Shown: positions 1-10,743 of the stretch, piece by piece
Position numbering within the stretch: position 1 is the first letter of the stretch
How the letters are laid out: the number at the start of each line of letters is the position of its first letter
Assembly: GCF_020509005.1 (NCBI RefSeq)
Contig: NC_063018.1
Coordinates: 3,038,001-3,102,000 of the forward strand
Direction of reading: 5' to 3'
Length of the DNA stretch: 64,000 nucleotides
DNA from: Fulvia fulva
Taxonomy: Eukaryota; Ascomycota; Dothideomycetes; Mycosphaerellales; Mycosphaerellaceae
Position numbers and translations under genes: made by a program
The notes under the pieces: generated by a model
Databases searched by the model: none
What the model was told of the DNA's origin: nothing
The model's input: only the letters and a program-made list of their open reading frames with translations

Positions 1-993
1 CCAGCTCCTCGAGACCCGAGTCATCAGCAGTACTTGTCTTGGTGGTAGACAAAGCTGTATGTTCTCGAGTAGCTCCACGGTGTCGCAGACTGCCTGTGTT
101 GCTGCAGCTGTTGATCGCGCCTTCTTCTGCGCATCGATCTTCGCCTTGGCCGCTCGTGTTCGAGCCATGCTGTATTCGAGCAATTTGTGTGGCGATTGGC
201 GTGTTGTTGTTGTGCACTGTAGACAAGTGGTGGGTTGCTGCAGCGGCGAAACGAAAGATCGCGAGAGTCCAGAGCCGACGGTGCAGGTGGGACTGCGGGC
301 CGTAAGTAATGCAAGCACTTGAGCATGTGATAACGCCGCCTGTGAAGGTACATAGACCCCGAAAATTTTGGTTCATGCACAGTTGAGTACCACCAAACAA
401 TCTAGCCAACCACTTCTGTCCATCCGATCCGTAAAGGTCTTCGATCCAGAATGAGCAACTAGATTGGCTCAATTGTTTTGCACTTTTTGGCAAAGTTGCC
501 CGAAAGGCCCTGAGTTCGAGCCTAGGAGTTCGCCACGTCCTCGGAGCTGCTCAATTGTGATCAGCATCGATAAACAGACCATAATCGCACGATATAAGGC
601 AAAGCAAAGAACAGGAAAGAGCTTGAATAATGAACCATCTACATTACCCAGCTTGTACTCGGTATGACCATGAGACTTGCTTCTGTCAGATTGAGCATTC
701 GTTACTTCTATAGCTCAACGACCCTCAGGTCCCATATCATTCCCTGGTCTGGATCTCTCTTCATGATTCGAGGTCTTTCCCAGCTGGCTCCACTCTGCTG
801 TAGCTGTTACAACTTCAATGGGGTAGAACTCGAGCCTCGTTCGCACTCACACGCTCCACGTCTGCGCCATTTCTTGGTCTCTGGCACCTCTTCATCTTCG
901 ATACTGCATGCGTTGTGACCTCGCCGATGATCCCGCCGTAAGACCTTTGTCTGCACCCTTAGACGTCACTTAGGCCTCAGCTCCGTCTGCGCC
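1..993. other. No supportable gene
   Basis: I see no convincing coding region here. Short open frames on both strands have no recognisable domain and no splice structure that joins them. A stretch around 465-530 has weak tRNA-like boxes but does not fold as a tRNA. The left end may be 5' or 3' flank of a gene outside the window. Confidence 0.5.
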
Positions 994-1821
994 CTAGTTC
1001 TCCTCGTCGGTGTCCCCATTTCTAATGAGGAAAATTCGAAAAGGGCTCGAGCTCTTGATTCGGACATTTGCCAGGACACTCAACAGCTCAAACGCGTCCT
1101 TCACTTCCTCCACGGCATTCAGGTCCTGAGTCAGCATGCCATGATAGTCCCAGCAAGAGATAACATGTTGGCCATCGGGACAATCCGAATGATCTACGTA
1201 GTGTAGCATGAGCTGGCTGAGGATGTCTCCAAAGGTCAGTCCATGCTGAGACTCGATGGAGTATTTCGACTTTGAGCAGGACATGACCAGCTTTCCGCAC
1301 GGTGGCTGCATGATCAACATGTTTCGCCAAGAAGCATCGTCGTAATGCAAGGCCTGGTAATGCCGGGTGTTTCGTGGGCCAGAGAGGACAGTGTTGTCTT
1401 CGCGCTTGTTGTATTTTGGACCATACTCAGGAGATGTGAAGCCGTGATGCAGAAAGGGGCGGTGGTTGTCGTAGTTTTCGAGGAATAGTTCTCGCGCAAT
1501 GGGGTTGAGGCTCGGGAAGATCTGTTGATCTGGAGAGTTGCTGAAGACCCACTTGCCAGATCCTCCGTCGTGTGGATCTGCTCCTTCCTCCACCTGCTGC
1601 CAATAGACAGTGTCACCGTGGGAGGCTTGCAGGAAGAGCGCGCGTCTCGCGTTGACCGAGCCCTTGATGCAGGCTTGCCAGGATCTGTTGACGCGCTGAA
1701 CGCAGAGGAGCTGTCTTAGGGGCAGAAACAGCAAGATGTTCTCGAGGAGCTCTGCAGTGCCGAAGACCATGGATGTTGCTTGAGAAGCAGCTCGAGCCTT
1801 CTCGTGTCGAGTTCGCGCCAT
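994..1821 (-). CDS. F-box protein (275 aa)
   Basis: This single-exon gene encodes an F-box protein, the kind of subunit that links a target to the SCF ubiquitin ligase through Skp1. The F-box is at the N-terminus, about residues 17-55 (FGTAELLENILLFLPLRQLL, followed by a VNRSW-type segment). The rest has no named domain. The open frame begins 29 codons further upstream. I chose the ATG at 1821 because it aligns with the start of the divergent relative at 2137 (MARTR versus MAITR, then matching FGTxELLE). The gene lies head-to-head with that relative, 315 bp apart. Family assignment is good; the substrate is unknown. Confidence 0.8.
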   Translation of the reverse strand: MARTRHEKARAASQATSMVFGTAELLENILLFLPLRQLLCVQRVNRSWQACIKGSVNARRALFLQASHGDTVYWQQVEEGADPHDGGSGKWVFSNSPDQQIFPSLNPIARELFLENYDNHRPFLHHGFTSPEYGPKYNKREDNTVLSGPRNTRHYQALHYDDASWRNMLIMQPPCGKLVMSCSKSKYSIESQHGLTFGDILSQLMLHYVDHSDCPDGQHVISCWDYHGMLTQDLNAVEEVKDAFELLSVLANVRIKSSSPFRIFLIRNGDTDEEN

Positions 1822-2136
1822 CGCGGCCGACGTTGGTTGTCGTATTCTTTGGAAAGCGTGGTTGAGGTGTTGCTTGTTGGTGTTTGAACGCAGAAGTGAT
1901 GCGATCAAACACGCTCGGCTGCTGGCACATGTGCAGCGGCGCTAAGCTAAACCTTAATTCGCCTTGGGACGTTCCGCAAAGCTGGTAAGCATGAGATCGT
2001 GAATCGCGACAGTGGAAATTTCTGCTCGACACGCACGTCTTGTCAAAGAAATGCGTTCGCAAGAGGAACTCTCGATGGCCATCTTCAGTCCTCTGAGTTA
2101 AACTCCTTCTCTTGTCGAGTGCAGCAATCTGCCGCC
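1822..2136. promoter_or_regulatory. Divergent promoter of two F-box genes
   Basis: This 315-bp interval separates the start codons of two related F-box genes that point away from each other, so both promoters must lie here. No TATA box or repeated operator stands out. That the pair is co-regulated is an inference from the arrangement. Confidence 0.45.
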
Positions 2137-2982
2137 ATGGCGATAACTCGAGGCGTAACGAAAGCAGCAGGGACGGCCGCGGCCATAGGAGCCGTGTTCG
2201 GGACCACCGAACTACTCGAAATGATTTTGTTGTACCTTCAAGTCAACGAACTGTTGTGCGCGCAGCAGATCTGCACCCGCTGGAGAGATACCATACGTGC
2301 CTCCACGAAGATCCAGCAAACTCTCTATCTTTCACCATTCGGGGATAAGTTAGTCCACGCCATCGACGATGGTCCCGGGCCCAAGAATTTCGACCTCGAC
2401 GACTGGAACTTTGCACACTGGATCGTCCGGAGCGACAAAGGCAGCGATGTCGTCGTGCGCCCGATCTTGAATCCCATTATGCACCGCTACTTCTTCACCT
2501 GGTATAACAATTTCGTCTCAATCCTCAAGACCGGGTTCATAGACCCAATCTTCGACCGCTCGGCCTACCACGAAAGCTGCAAATGGAAGTCCAGAAATCC
2601 CCTCCCTGAGCCCTGCGAGGACGACATCGGACCTCGAACTGAGCGACAGTTGCTGGCTCTGCACCGGGAAGGAGCCAGCTGGAGGCGCATGTATGTCATG
2701 CAACCTCCTTGCAGCCACATCACGATTATGTGCGATGATCAACGAAGCACCTTCACCATCACCAACGAGAAAGGTGTGACGCTCCAGGACCTAAGAGACG
2801 GAGTGTACCAGCATTGGTCATCTTGTCGCGATTGTCCTACCGCGTATGTCATTGAGAGGTGGGATTTTGAGGGCTTTCGGTTGCAGAATTTACAGTTGCT
2901 CAAGGAGATCCCGACTAGCATCGACTTGCTTAACAGTCTACGTCGTCCGAACATCGTTCGATTACCAGGTGTTCTGGACTAG
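2137..2982 (+). CDS. F-box protein (281 aa), relative of the divergent gene
   Basis: This single-exon F-box protein is related to the gene at 994-1821. Both share an N-terminal FGTxELLExILLxL F-box core, a CxQxxxxRW/SW segment, and the later stretches LNPI, ALH, SWR and MQPPC in the same order. The open frame extends upstream to 1999, but the ATG at 2137 sits in an ideal context (GCCGCCATGG) and matches the start of the relative, so it is preferred. As an F-box protein it would recruit an unknown substrate to an SCF ubiquitin ligase. The pair looks like an inverted local duplication that has since diverged strongly. Confidence 0.82.
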   Translation: MAITRGVTKAAGTAAAIGAVFGTTELLEMILLYLQVNELLCAQQICTRWRDTIRASTKIQQTLYLSPFGDKLVHAIDDGPGPKNFDLDDWNFAHWIVRSDKGSDVVVRPILNPIMHRYFFTWYNNFVSILKTGFIDPIFDRSAYHESCKWKSRNPLPEPCEDDIGPRTERQLLALHREGASWRRMYVMQPPCSHITIMCDDQRSTFTITNEKGVTLQDLRDGVYQHWSSCRDCPTAYVIERWDFEGFRLQNLQLLKEIPTSIDLLNSLRRPNIVRLPGVLD

Positions 2983-3198
2983 TCGGAAGCTGATGGAGAT
3001 CTCGAAGTCTCGATCTTGTGCCATAGCAGGAAGCCAGATCGGTTACAGGCAGTACTGAGAGTAAGATGTGAGCTGCTGCAGAGCCATGCGCGGAAAGTAG
3101 AATCTGTACACGTTGGCGAAATTGCCAGTGGTCGCTGATGCAAACGCCGGCGCCATGAAATCTCAAGTATCTGTACATGTACCTTCAAGCATCTCTTA

Positions 3199-4068
3199 CT
3201 ACCGGCCTGTAATCCAGCTCGTCCAGCTCCTCGCCGTGTTCGATGCTTTATTGGCGGTCATCTGTGCTTCTTTATCCAAAGGTCCACCTGTAGGAGTAGC
3301 AAGCTCGCCCATCGCTATCGCCTGACCATTTCTCTGTGTCTGCTCAAACTTCTCTTCCACCTTATGCACCGCATGCCTCCCCTCATCGATCAAATTCGAT
3401 GAGACCTGCTTGACCTCGTCCACAGCACTTCCCACCGCACCCTCCACACCATCTACGCCATTCCCACTCATTAACCTCCCACCCTTCTTTTCTTCCTCAC
3501 TCAAACCCCCATAGAGGAACCCGGTCGCCCTCTTGAACAACCCAGGCCTATTCCTCCTCTCCATCTCCGTCTCACACGCCACCCTCTCCCGATTAATCAA
3601 CAGCATCTGATCCTCGCTCGCCCGCCCCTCCTTCAACGCCTCCTGCGCAATCATCAAATCTCTCGTACTCTCTGCCTGTTTCTCCGCAAGCCACTCTTTC
3701 CGCCGTTTCCGGTTATGCAGCATCATATCTGTGATTCCCGCTGTCGCTACTGCACCGCTCACGATGGTCAGGCCGATCAGGCCGATGGCGGTGAAACGGT
3801 GGACGCGGTCTGCCCATATTCGGCCGATGCGGACGGACTTGTCGAAGGAGGATTCTTGACCACGTTTTGAGGCGGCGGCGGCGGCGCGAAGGCGGGCGAT
3901 CTTTTGTTGAGGGGTCTCGTTGCTAGGGGCGCTGCCGAAGTTGATTTGGGAGGGGGAGGGGGCTGCTGGAGCGGCGGAGTTGAAGGAGGGTGTGGTTTGG
4001 TGGTTTTTGGCGAAGACTGAGGGACCGGTGGAGGTGAAGCGGGTGGCGTCGTTGGGTGAGCGCGCCAT
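3199..4068 (-). CDS. Cox14-like mitochondrial assembly protein (289 aa)
   Basis: Residues about 80-120 carry a conserved block: a basic lead-in (IWADRVHRFT), a single membrane segment at about 93-114, and a basic exit (HNRKRRKEW). This order matches yeast Cox14, a small inner-membrane protein that promotes Cox1 synthesis and cytochrome c oxidase assembly. Here the block sits inside a longer protein. The N-terminus is Ser/Pro/Ala-rich (1-55), and the C-terminal half is charged and probably helical, as is usual in filamentous fungi. No intron is needed and the ATG at 4068 opens the frame. The Cox14 assignment rests on the pattern of the membrane block and is moderately sure; it could be another single-span mitochondrial protein. 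Confidence 0.62.
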   Translation of the reverse strand: MARSPNDATRFTSTGPSVFAKNHQTTPSFNSAAPAAPSPSQINFGSAPSNETPQQKIARLRAAAAASKRGQESSFDKSVRIGRIWADRVHRFTAIGLIGLTIVSGAVATAGITDMMLHNRKRRKEWLAEKQAESTRDLMIAQEALKEGRASEDQMLLINRERVACETEMERRNRPGLFKRATGFLYGGLSEEEKKGGRLMSGNGVDGVEGAVGSAVDEVKQVSSNLIDEGRHAVHKVEEKFEQTQRNGQAIAMGELATPTGGPLDKEAQMTANKASNTARSWTSWITGR

Positions 4069-4471
4069 TGTGGGTGTATATAAGAGGTGTTTGCCAGGAG
4101 GGTGTGTTGTGGCTATCGTTGATGCATTGGTGCTGTGAAGTTGAGCTCCTGGAGCTGTTCGAGGCGATCTTCAACATCATCGACGTCGCTTCGGACCCTA
4201 GTCGATAGTTATATGGCCCGTGCGCTAGAAACCTTGTCCTCCTGGCTCCTGGCTCCTGGCTGTAGACTTCACGTCCACGCTCTCTTTCCCTTCCTAACTC
4301 GAGCTGTGCAGATGCATTGCATGACAACACGAGGCATCGAGACGTGATCGTGTCAGGGAACATTGTCAGTCGTTACCGGACATAACGATCAGCAGTTACT
4401 CTCGGGCTCGCCATCGCGAAACGCCACAACGTTGTCTCGACACCACTGTTTGATACTTTGTTCGACATACA

Positions 4472-5366
4472 ATGGCAACTCAAGCGCCTGACTTGCAATC
4501 AATACTCGCAACTCTTGCACAGTTCTCGCAGCCTTCCGATGTGGGAAACGCAACGCCGCCACAGCGATCTGCTTCTGCGACTCCAGACTTCGGCACTCCC
4601 TCTCCAGAAGTGCTGCAGGCCGCATCACAGAACTCTGCGACTCCTGTCTCGCCAGACACATCTGCAGAGCAATTGGCGGATCCTCGTCTCAGGCCGCAAT
4701 GTAAGCCAGCTGCAACTGCTGCCAAGTCACAGATCGACCCAGCAACGATCACAGTCTGGCCAGATGCACTACGATGCGTGACCAAGATTGCAGAGCAGAA
4801 CAAAGTTTTTGCCGTCAGCATCAAGCGCGTAAGTAGCAAGCCTCTCTCTTGCATTGATAGTTGCTTTCAGAGCCCATTGACACCTGTCCCAGATGATGAA
4901 TGATCAACGTAACAACGAAATGCGCTGGTATCAGGAGCGTCAAGCCCTCAAGCAGACTCAGGCCAACCGCTCAGCGGAAGCTGCGAAAGCGCATAGCATT
5001 CTGAAGACGCTAAATACTTCCTTCTATGGCTCGCCTCCAGAAGTGGATTCGCCTGAAGTGGATCAGCAGAAGGAGATGGACGCCTTCGATGAGAAAATCT
5101 ACTCGGCGCAGGAGGCAATGGAAAATGCTATGCTGCATGAGCTGAAGGGTCTCGGTGTGCCATTCTGTGGAACAGACCCGAGTTTGATCGTGCATGATGA
5201 CGAAGACAGCGGCGAGGGGCCTTCATGTAGTGCGCAGGGTTCTAAGCTGAAGGTAGGCCAGGTGCCGGAGGGGAGGCAGAAGTATAGCCAGATGATTACG
5301 CCTTCGCAGTTGATGCATATGAGGAGGAAGATGATCGAACATCTGGAGACTCTGTATCGGGATTGA
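4472..5366 (+). CDS. DUF2458 family protein (276 aa)
   Basis: There are two exons, 4472-4828 and 4893-5366. They are joined across a 64-bp intron (GTAAGT...CCCAG) in phase 0; the nearer AG at 4870 would give a stop. The protein begins with the family's typical APDLQSILATL segment. It has a Ser/Thr/Pro-rich linker with TPxxAT patterns to about residue 75, then a helical region that runs through the splice site (TKIAEQNK, then a WYQERQALKQTQ motif). Near the end is a helix ending in HLETLYRD. The function of DUF2458 proteins is not established to my knowledge. They are small, probably coiled-coil fungal proteins. Confidence 0.72.
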
Positions 5367-5844
5367 TGTGAAACGGCTATTGCGGGCGTTGTGTCGGAAG
5401 AATACTGCACATGAGAGAACTCTTACCAGCGCACGGCTGAGTACGGCTAATTGCTCGTGACCATGGACTAGCTTGTGCGCGGCGATGTCTTCGGTGACTA
5501 AAACACGTTCCGGCATCGACGATATGTACACAATACGACGCAATCTGCTGTTATAAGTGGCGCAAGGCAATGATCCTATCTGGTATAATGCAGCAATCCA
5601 GTTACCGTCTGCTTCACGGAGGATATCCATCTCCGGAAGGCACGCGTACCAGGAAGCTCGAGAGGTCGTGCCTGCTGCTTCCGAATACCGTGCTGCTAGC
5701 CCAACGGCTGCGCTGCGAGTGGCATAAGAAGACATTCAAAGCTGACCTGGCTTCTTCCCCTCTACCCTCAACAACAACACGACGACATACCACCACAACA
5801 CACTCTCTGCGACATCACCACCCTTCTTCCGACATCCTTACTGG

Positions 5845-5855
5845 TATATTAAATA
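5845..5855 (+). promoter_or_regulatory. Candidate TATA box of the PIR-like gene
   Basis: TATATTAAATA lies about 180 bp upstream of the ATG at 6036. A C/A-rich, pyrimidine-biased stretch typical of a fungal 5' leader follows it. The rest of 5367-6035 holds no convincing coding frame. Confidence 0.45.
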
Positions 5856-6035
5856 CCTCACATCAGTACTCGACATTCCCCCCTGCCTCCCACCACCAAC
5901 AACACCTCATCTCTCACGTTCCTCCCCACTCCCCACACTACGGTCCATACCCTCGAGGACTAGATAAGACTAGCTCCAGACCCCAATCACAAGCCAAGTA
6001 GCGCGCCACATCATCAACTCGGACAGGCGTCCATC

Positions 6036-8753
6036 ATGCGCTTAAAGAGCGCTGCCGCAGCGCTTGCTGCAATGACCTCGCTCTCCCAGCATGGAGTCAC
6101 GGGTCTGGTAATGGTCACCAAGACTATCGTCGAGACAGTCACTGCTCCTTCCGACGGCGCCTGCCAAGATACGTTCCTGCCTCAGAAGAGCCAGGATTAC
6201 ACCGTGAAGTCCAATCTTGCCACCGACATGCAGCCTGCCGAAGAGATGGTCACGGGACCGAGCACAATCACAACTTGGATCACCACTACAACGACTGTGG
6301 GGTTGATCACATCCACCAGTGTCTTGAATGCACTCGAGGCTCGCAGTGCTGTCATGTCACTGGACTGTGGATGCAAGATCAACAAAGAGAATGGTTTCAT
6401 CAGCTGCCCCTCTGAAGACGAGATGCTGTCTGGCTCACATTCTTGTGGTTACCCAGAAGGTGTGCCTGCCCCCGAGACTTCCGCTAGCCACGATTCTGTC
6501 GCTCACACCAACACTGTCCACCAGTCCAACTCCATGGGTGCCAAGCAGACTGCCAGGCAGTCAGACATCCCACCACTCACTCAGCGGAGAGATGCTTTGA
6601 ACTCCGAGGGCTTCATCGACCGGTGTTTTTACAAGCCTGGTACACGCTTCGACATCACTAGCACTCCTGTGGACACTAGTGCGCCAACCTACAGCTTCGA
6701 CTTCAATCCCACCCTACTGGGCAAGCGTGGACCCTTCTTCATTGACGAGAAAGGCCAGCTTTTTGATGACTCAGGCTGCATGGGGACTTTCGATACGTTC
6801 AGCAAGTTCCGCCTTCGCTCACCGATAGCGTTCAAATTCCCTTCTCTATCTACGTGGTCTGCTTGCGGGGAAGGCAACACGCTTCTGTTCGGCACCACCA
6901 GCCAATTTTACCAGTGCGGGAATGTCACCTTCCCGGCGGTCTGGAGCACGCTTCCACGTGGCTACTCCGAAGTCTCAGCGCAGGAAGGATACAATGTCAC
7001 CACGTGTGTCAAGGCCAAGCTTGTCTGGAATGAGGTATGTTGCAGCGCCCGTGCCCTGGCTACGTGAAGCGCAAGCTGCCAAAGATCTCGCTCGTCATTC
7101 GAGGGACAGTGCTAATAACCTTTCGTCTCTGTAGATATCCAAGACGGACTTGAAGAAGCGGCAAAACAACCCAGACCCGAGTTCGTACACTTGGCCTGCC
7201 ACGAACTGCCCTCGTCGGGACTTGTGCCCTCCACAGCCAACAAAGCTTGCCAAGCGTGGCCTACAAGACGACGTTCTTGGCGACGGCATACGGCACATCG
7301 ACTACGATTCGACAACAGGCACGTTTGCGTTCCGAGAAGATGTCGAAACTCTAGCGCCGGGAGAAGATGGCGCGCCAGCATCTGTACAGACGATCCCGGC
7401 TAGGACGATGGTATACAAGGAAGAGCCAGCCCATGCCACAGCCGTTGCGAAGAATCAGAAGCGCCAGAACCAGAAGCGCCAGAACGATGGCTTCATCATG
7501 ACTTCGTTTCAGACCGAGACAACCGCGAGGTCATCGATGGTACCAAAACTTCAGGCTCCGACGGAAGCCTCTACTACGGACTTGCATGATCGGCCTTCCG
7601 GTACTGCGACACATGTTGCTCGCGATTTCACGCCTGTCATCTCGGTCAAGACGTACACTTTCTGGCCACGTACCACTAGCATAACGTTCCACTACGCAGA
7701 CACGTCTCTCGCGGTCGTGCCTAAGTCATGGCTTGCAACAACATTCACAGCCAGTGCACAAGCCGTACCGATTACCCTCACGGAAACGTTTAACGTTACT
7801 GCGAGTGACGGAAAGACAGTTGCGACAAACGTACCTATGACAGCCACCATCACAGACTGGTCTCTGATTGTCACTCCCACAAATTTGCTCTTTGGGGTAA
7901 TTGACGACTACAGAGACAGTCCCGATACGACTACCGCCAGTGAGACCGCCGCCACTTTTACGGCGACTGGTTACATTCCTGCACCCAGCCCAGCATCAAC
8001 ATCGACCGCAGTGCCAGGCAACCTTCCAGCTACTGGCACGTCGGTCTCCGGCTTGAGCACACTCCTTGCCGGCGCCTCAAGTAGTGGATGTTTCATCAGC
8101 TGCGGCAGGCCGCTCCCCACCACAACTTTCTTGGCTTCTGACAGCGGCACTTCTTCATCGTCCAGCCCGTCTTCCAGCTCGACCACGCTCACGGCCACGT
8201 CTACTGCTAGCGATACGGGTCATCCTGGAGCTCGGGGGTTACCATTTACATCTGTGTGGTCGACCACCACGGTGGAGAATGGCACAACCTGCACTGTCAC
8301 TCTCACCAGCGAGAACGCCAACCCTTGCCAGATGGCGCATGGCTGTGGCACAGCTACCAGGACCGTCACTACGATCATAAGTGCCGCCTACACAGTTCTG
8401 GGCAAGCAGACAATCTCTAACGACGCCTACACGACGACCTACACACAGTTTGACAATCCAGAGCCAGGTGACGGCCCAGGTCCAACAAAGCGGGATGGAG
8501 ATTTAGAGGTAAGTTGCATCGCACGCGCGCGATGTCGTTCTCACTGACGTATTTCTAGGTCTCGACCCTCGATGCTACTTCCACTACCGAGCCAATTTCT
8601 CCTGCAAGCACTGCTGGCAAGACTCCCATGATCTCTAGTGCTCCACCGCCACAGGCTGGAGGAGCATCGAAGGTGATTGAATCCGATGGCAGCACCCAGC
8701 TTATTGCTGCCACCGGCATGGCTTTCTTTGCTGTGCTTGCATTCCTTCTGTAA
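6036..8753 (+). CDS. PIR-like cell-wall glycoprotein with GPI signal (855 aa)
   Basis: There are three exons: 6036-7034, 7135-8508 and 8559-8753. The introns are 100 bp (branch GCTAATAAC) and 50 bp, both in phase 0. The protein starts with a secretion signal (about 1-24). Around residues 220-310 it has a block like the C-terminal domain of PIR cell-wall mannoproteins (GQLFDDSGCMGTF, then FKFPSL...ACGEGNTLLFGTTSQFYQCGN). The second half is Ser/Thr-rich. It ends in a hydrophobic tail (GMAFFAVLAFLL) typical of a GPI-anchor signal. At least five Lys-Arg sites that Kex2 could cut are scattered through it, so it may be processed into fragments. It is expected in the cell wall as a structural or surface protein. 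The exact PIR subfamily is uncertain because the domain is internal, not terminal. Confidence 0.75.
7456..7485 (+). repeat. 15-bp tandem repeat coding for a doubled Kex2 site
   Basis: Two perfect copies of CAGAAGCGCCAGAAC encode QKRQN twice inside the PIR-like protein. This doubles a Lys-Arg cleavage site. It looks like a recent in-frame slippage duplication. Confidence 0.85.
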
Positions 8754-9168
8754 GATGGGCACGAGACCATCTTACTATTTTCCAGGATGACCCTCCAGCG
8801 ATGAGCGACCTTTCGGCGCTGTGTACCATAGCAAAAGCGGTCCTTCAGCGGTTTGGGAGATCAGGCTGGTCCTGACGAGTCACGGGATACAGGTCTACTT
8901 GATTAACAAGGACGGTTGGAGAAGTCTATTAGCGGGTATTGGAGACCAAGAGGTCGACCATAAACCAGCAAATAGCATGAATGAAACTTGCTACTGAAAT
9001 TGTCCTCTTTTTCGTCGTAAGCATCAACCTCCAAGGGCTATCTGTAGAGTTCGTTGCCGCCGTGCGCGCCGTCGTCTCCGCTTCAAACGTCGTTGCTCGA
9101 ACCTGCGGGAGTGCTAGAGCGATGCGTGGAACCAGCGACCAGCGCGAGGCGCTCGCGCGCTGTCACAC
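8754..9168. other. Intergenic, nothing recognised
   Basis: This is the 3' flank of the PIR-like gene up to the inverted-repeat element. Short open frames near 8981-9187 run into the element and carry no domain. Confidence 0.5.
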
Positions 9169-9497
9169 AGTCGAACCTCTGCTATAGCGATTATCCGAGC
9201 AACTACATCACGTCCGTAACGATACAATCCGCTGTGCCGCTCGTTTTTGCAAGGCGCTTACGACATAACGATTATCGTTAGATCCTGATTGCTATGCAGA
9301 ATATCGTTACTCGGGCTTCTCCGAGGCAGTGGAGGGCTATAGGCTAGGCTTAGAAGGTTATCGACAGCAAGGTCGAAGGCCGGTACTACGGGCAGTATAC
9401 CTAAGGCTGTCTAAGCTTGGCATTCTGCATAACGATGCCTCCATTATAGCGACATATCTGCTCTGGATCGGACCATCGTTATAGCGGAGGTTCGACT
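9169..9497. mobile_element. MITE-like non-autonomous DNA transposon remnant (329 bp)
   Basis: The ends form a terminal inverted repeat. Positions 9169-9189 match the reverse complement of 9477-9497 at 19 of 21 bases, starting AGTCGAACCTC. The similarity continues more weakly inward. Subterminal copies of an ATCGTTATGCAGAA-type motif occur in opposite orientation near 9290 and 9421-9440, with several TAACGAT/ATCGTTA words between. No coding frame is present. The AGT-type end resembles Fot1/pogo elements, which duplicate TA at insertion, but the flanks (AC on the left, AT on the right) do not show a clean TA duplication. I infer an old, non-autonomous copy. Confidence 0.65.
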
Positions 9498-10743
9498 ATA
9501 GCTCCATAAAGTCGTTTGATCTGGCACTGGCTGCAAACGCTAGCTCTAGTGTTCACGATGATTTGGGCAGCAAACAATCTCGTCAACAGCTCTAAAGCCG
9601 TTGACAAAGCTCGCTGCCTCTAAGGACCTTCAACGAGCACTTCAAACAATGCGTGAGGGGCGACGTCTAGTGGCCGAAGCATAACGCAAAGCGCTGTCTC
9701 CTCGAACATACTGTTAGGGATTGCGCGACGCAGCCATGCACCGGCGTGTTTGAGCAAAAGGCTCCGCCTCGAAGTTAAGGCGGAACGCTCGGCGGCGGTC
9801 GCCCATGTCGCCAGTCCTTGCTGTGACCGCGACTCAGTGAAAGCAATCGCTAAACATATCGCCTTCTTTCCACCAGTCTCGTCACGGGCCGAGCTCCCAC
9901 GGCTGTGGCCACTACAACCACACCAATAGGTTCGTCCGGTTGCACATCTCCAAGCTGGATCTTCACATTCTTCAACCTTCGCGCTATGTCGACACCATCT
10001 TCCATCGCAGCACCACGATCCTCGACATACGGACTGTGCCGCAGCGAGCTGACGAAGTCGTCCAGTAACGCAGGACCTGTTGGACCGGCATCGAGAATTG
10101 CTGTGTTGATGCTTGCAGCGACGAGCATCGAGGAAGAAACGGGTAAGCAAGCTGTCCAAATCTCCATGACAGCGCAGTACGATCTCCATGTGTTGTGTCT
10201 CGTACGCCATAGCGCTTGCTGCATGACTGTTCAGCGCGGCTGGCGGATGGATACAGTTTCCAGTAATAGGACAAGGTGCCACGAACGCGAGCCAGTAAGC
10301 ATTCAGCAGCGGCGAGAATGTTCCCAAGAACAGTTCAGGACCAACAGCACCGATTATCCCTTCGCCAATATCACGGAACATTATCTGATGCTAATCTTCG
10401 GTTCCAGAATGGTAGTGGTGCTGGTGCTACCAGTTGCACAACATGACAGTGCATTTGAGCCAGGTACAAGTTGCATGTTGCGATGTTCTTAGCACCTTTG
10501 GCAGGCGCAACAGCCCGTGCAGGTATTCGACGATCGGCCTCGATCTCTGACCCCAGCTGGCTCATGTAGTGTTTCGCGTCACGCCTTAGTGCGAAGCTCT
10601 GTCTGATTGCAGCTGCAAAGCCAAGTGTGTCCTTGATCTGTCTCTGCTGCCGACAACGGAACATCGGTGACACGGTTCTCATCGAGGGGCTCTTGTATTA
10701 GGCAAGCTGTCGATCACGCCTGAAGGCATTTCGCTCATTCTCT
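9498..10743. other. No firm gene; weak minus-strand open frames
   Basis: Overlapping minus-strand open frames occur at 9620-10381 (253 aa), 9850-10224 (124 aa) and 10371-10682 (103 aa). The 9850-10224 frame has the most protein-like composition, with a DFVSSLRHSPYVEDRG segment followed by ARRLKNVKIQLGDVQPDEP. I do not recognise a family and found no clear splice pattern joining the frames. It may be an unrecognised or degraded gene. Confidence 0.3.

Noticed and set aside
465..535. tRNA-like A-box and B-box sequences with a short stem
   Set aside because: The acceptor stem does not pair, the anticodon loop would have eight bases and the T-stem has a mismatch. It is at best a decayed tRNA-derived fragment.
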